Shown here piece after piece: positions 6,120 through 6,547 of a stretch of DNA of 6,547 nt. Numbering within the stretch: position 1 is the stretch's first letter; every line of letters begins with the position of its first letter. Source of the DNA: Candidatus Peregrinibacteria bacterium. Its GTDB lineage: Bacteria > Patescibacteriota > Gracilibacteria > UBA1369 > JACRIC01. The position numbers were made by a program, and so were the translations under genes. The notes beneath the pieces were generated by a model, which saw only the letters and a program-made list of their open reading frames with translations, was not told the origin of the DNA and searched no databases. The stretch lies in contig JACRIC010000074.1 in assembly GCA_016235915.1 (NCBI GenBank), forward strand, positions 1 through 6,547, written 5' to 3'.

Positions 6120-6493
6120 TTATTGATGATGGATTGAATGATCGTGTCAATTTCTTCCGGTTTTCCACCCAAATCCGCACTTGGAAAAAACTGAGAAAGC
6201 ACTATCGGCCGCATACCAGAAATATACGTCTGCCCCTCTTGCACATACACATTGATTTTACATGGCATGCAAAGCCCAATTTTAATGTCCGCCTGCAAAA
6301 ATTCGGAAGCATATTTCGCATTGCAAAATTCCACAATTTTAAACGGTTCTCGGTGAAAACCTTTTTCAGCCAAACTGTTTTGCACATCGTGAATATACAA
6401 AACCCGCATACCGGCCTTGACGATTTCGTCTTGGACGCTCTGCACCGTTTCATCAAAGGGTTTCGCAGTAGTGAGAGTGTAATCGAAGTCCAT
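6110..6493 (-). CDS. DUF302 family protein with a CxxC motif
   Basis: From ATG 6493 the product is 127 residues, the usual size for a single DUF302 domain. It starts with 'MDFDYTLTTAKPFDETVQSVQDEIVKAGMRVL', followed by 'FKIVEFCNAKYASEFLQADIKIGLCMPCKINVYVQEGQTYISGMRPIVL'. Cys57 (in EFCN) and Cys78 (in MPCK) sit where the family commonly has 'E-x-C-N' and 'L-P-C'. Cys75 is extra, making a C-x-x-C pair. DUF302 proteins are small cytoplasmic proteins of unknown function, sometimes found near metal or sulfur genes. The frame stays open to ATG 6544 and on to the window edge, so the protein could have 17 or more extra residues (MQSSGIPIRG...). I prefer 6493 because the family normally begins there. 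No signal peptide is seen from this start. The gene lies upstream of and on the same strand as the capA-like gene. Confidence 0.85.
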   Translation of the reverse strand: MDFDYTLTTAKPFDETVQSVQDEIVKAGMRVLYIHDVQNSLAEKGFHREPFKIVEFCNAKYASEFLQADIKIGLCMPCKINVYVQEGQTYISGMRPIVLSQFFPSADLGGKPEEIDTIIQSIINNAQ

Positions 6494-6547
6494 GGTGTTG
6501 TAAAAAGGAATAGCTCCGCGTATTGGAATTCCTGAAGATTGCATCGT

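Noticed and set aside
6113..6535. 140-residue plus-strand frame
   Set aside because: Antisense to the well-supported DUF302 gene, with no recognisable domain.
1..6547. tRNA, rRNA, CRISPR array, insertion sequence or integrase
   Set aside because: No regularly spaced repeats, cloverleaf-like sequence, transposase motif or terminal inverted repeats were seen on either strand.

Overview
The window is compact bacterial DNA of about 6.5 kb with almost no intergenic space. Standard stop codons, including TGA, end the genes. None of the visible starts has a convincing Shine-Dalgarno sequence, and several genes are small or very divergent. This suits an uncultivated, small-genome lineage such as the Candidate Phyla Radiation (Patescibacteria), but no marker here proves it. 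The placement is an inference at low-to-moderate confidence.

Layout. Bases 1-2090 are filled by a single minus-strand reading frame of at least 696 codons. It has a start but runs off the left edge with no stop, so it is easy to overlook. It encodes a large protein with a divergent lactate/malate dehydrogenase-like Rossmann core. About 150 unrecognised residues precede the core and at least 240 follow it, and the C-terminal part contains a GAPDH-like cysteine segment. I know of no described family with this architecture, and it is the most interesting object in the window. A divergent intergenic region (2091-2202) carries a promoter for this gene and one for clpP (2203-2808, +), a housekeeping ClpP protease subunit with an intact catalytic triad. 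rimK (2929-3849, -) converges on clpP and encodes an ATP-grasp glutamate ligase of the RimK type. Divergent from rimK is a small lipoprotein with a PsbP/DcrB-like body (3968-4552, +).

Bases 4573-5185 hold a compact type II toxin-antitoxin module. It has a promoter with an extended -10, a perfect 16-bp palindrome over the -10/start region, a second near-palindrome just before the start codon, a Phd/YefM-type antitoxin, and a RelE/ParE-type toxin overlapping it by ATGA. The toxin gene ends 3 bp from the end of the oppositely oriented capA-like gene (5189-6073, -). That gene encodes a CapA/PgsA-type metallophosphatase in which the family's N-terminal GD-x-M metal-binding block is missing and replaced by a membrane segment. 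Upstream of it on the same strand is a DUF302 protein gene (6110-6493 or up to 6544, -). A GC-rich dispersed-type repeat lies between the two and supplies the end of one gene and the first start codon of the other.

Functional reading. clpP and rimK are core protein-quality and protein-modification genes. The TA module is a self-contained, autoregulated unit. The DUF302 and capA-like genes may be co-transcribed. The large dehydrogenase-like gene is AT-richer than its neighbours and is probably accessory.
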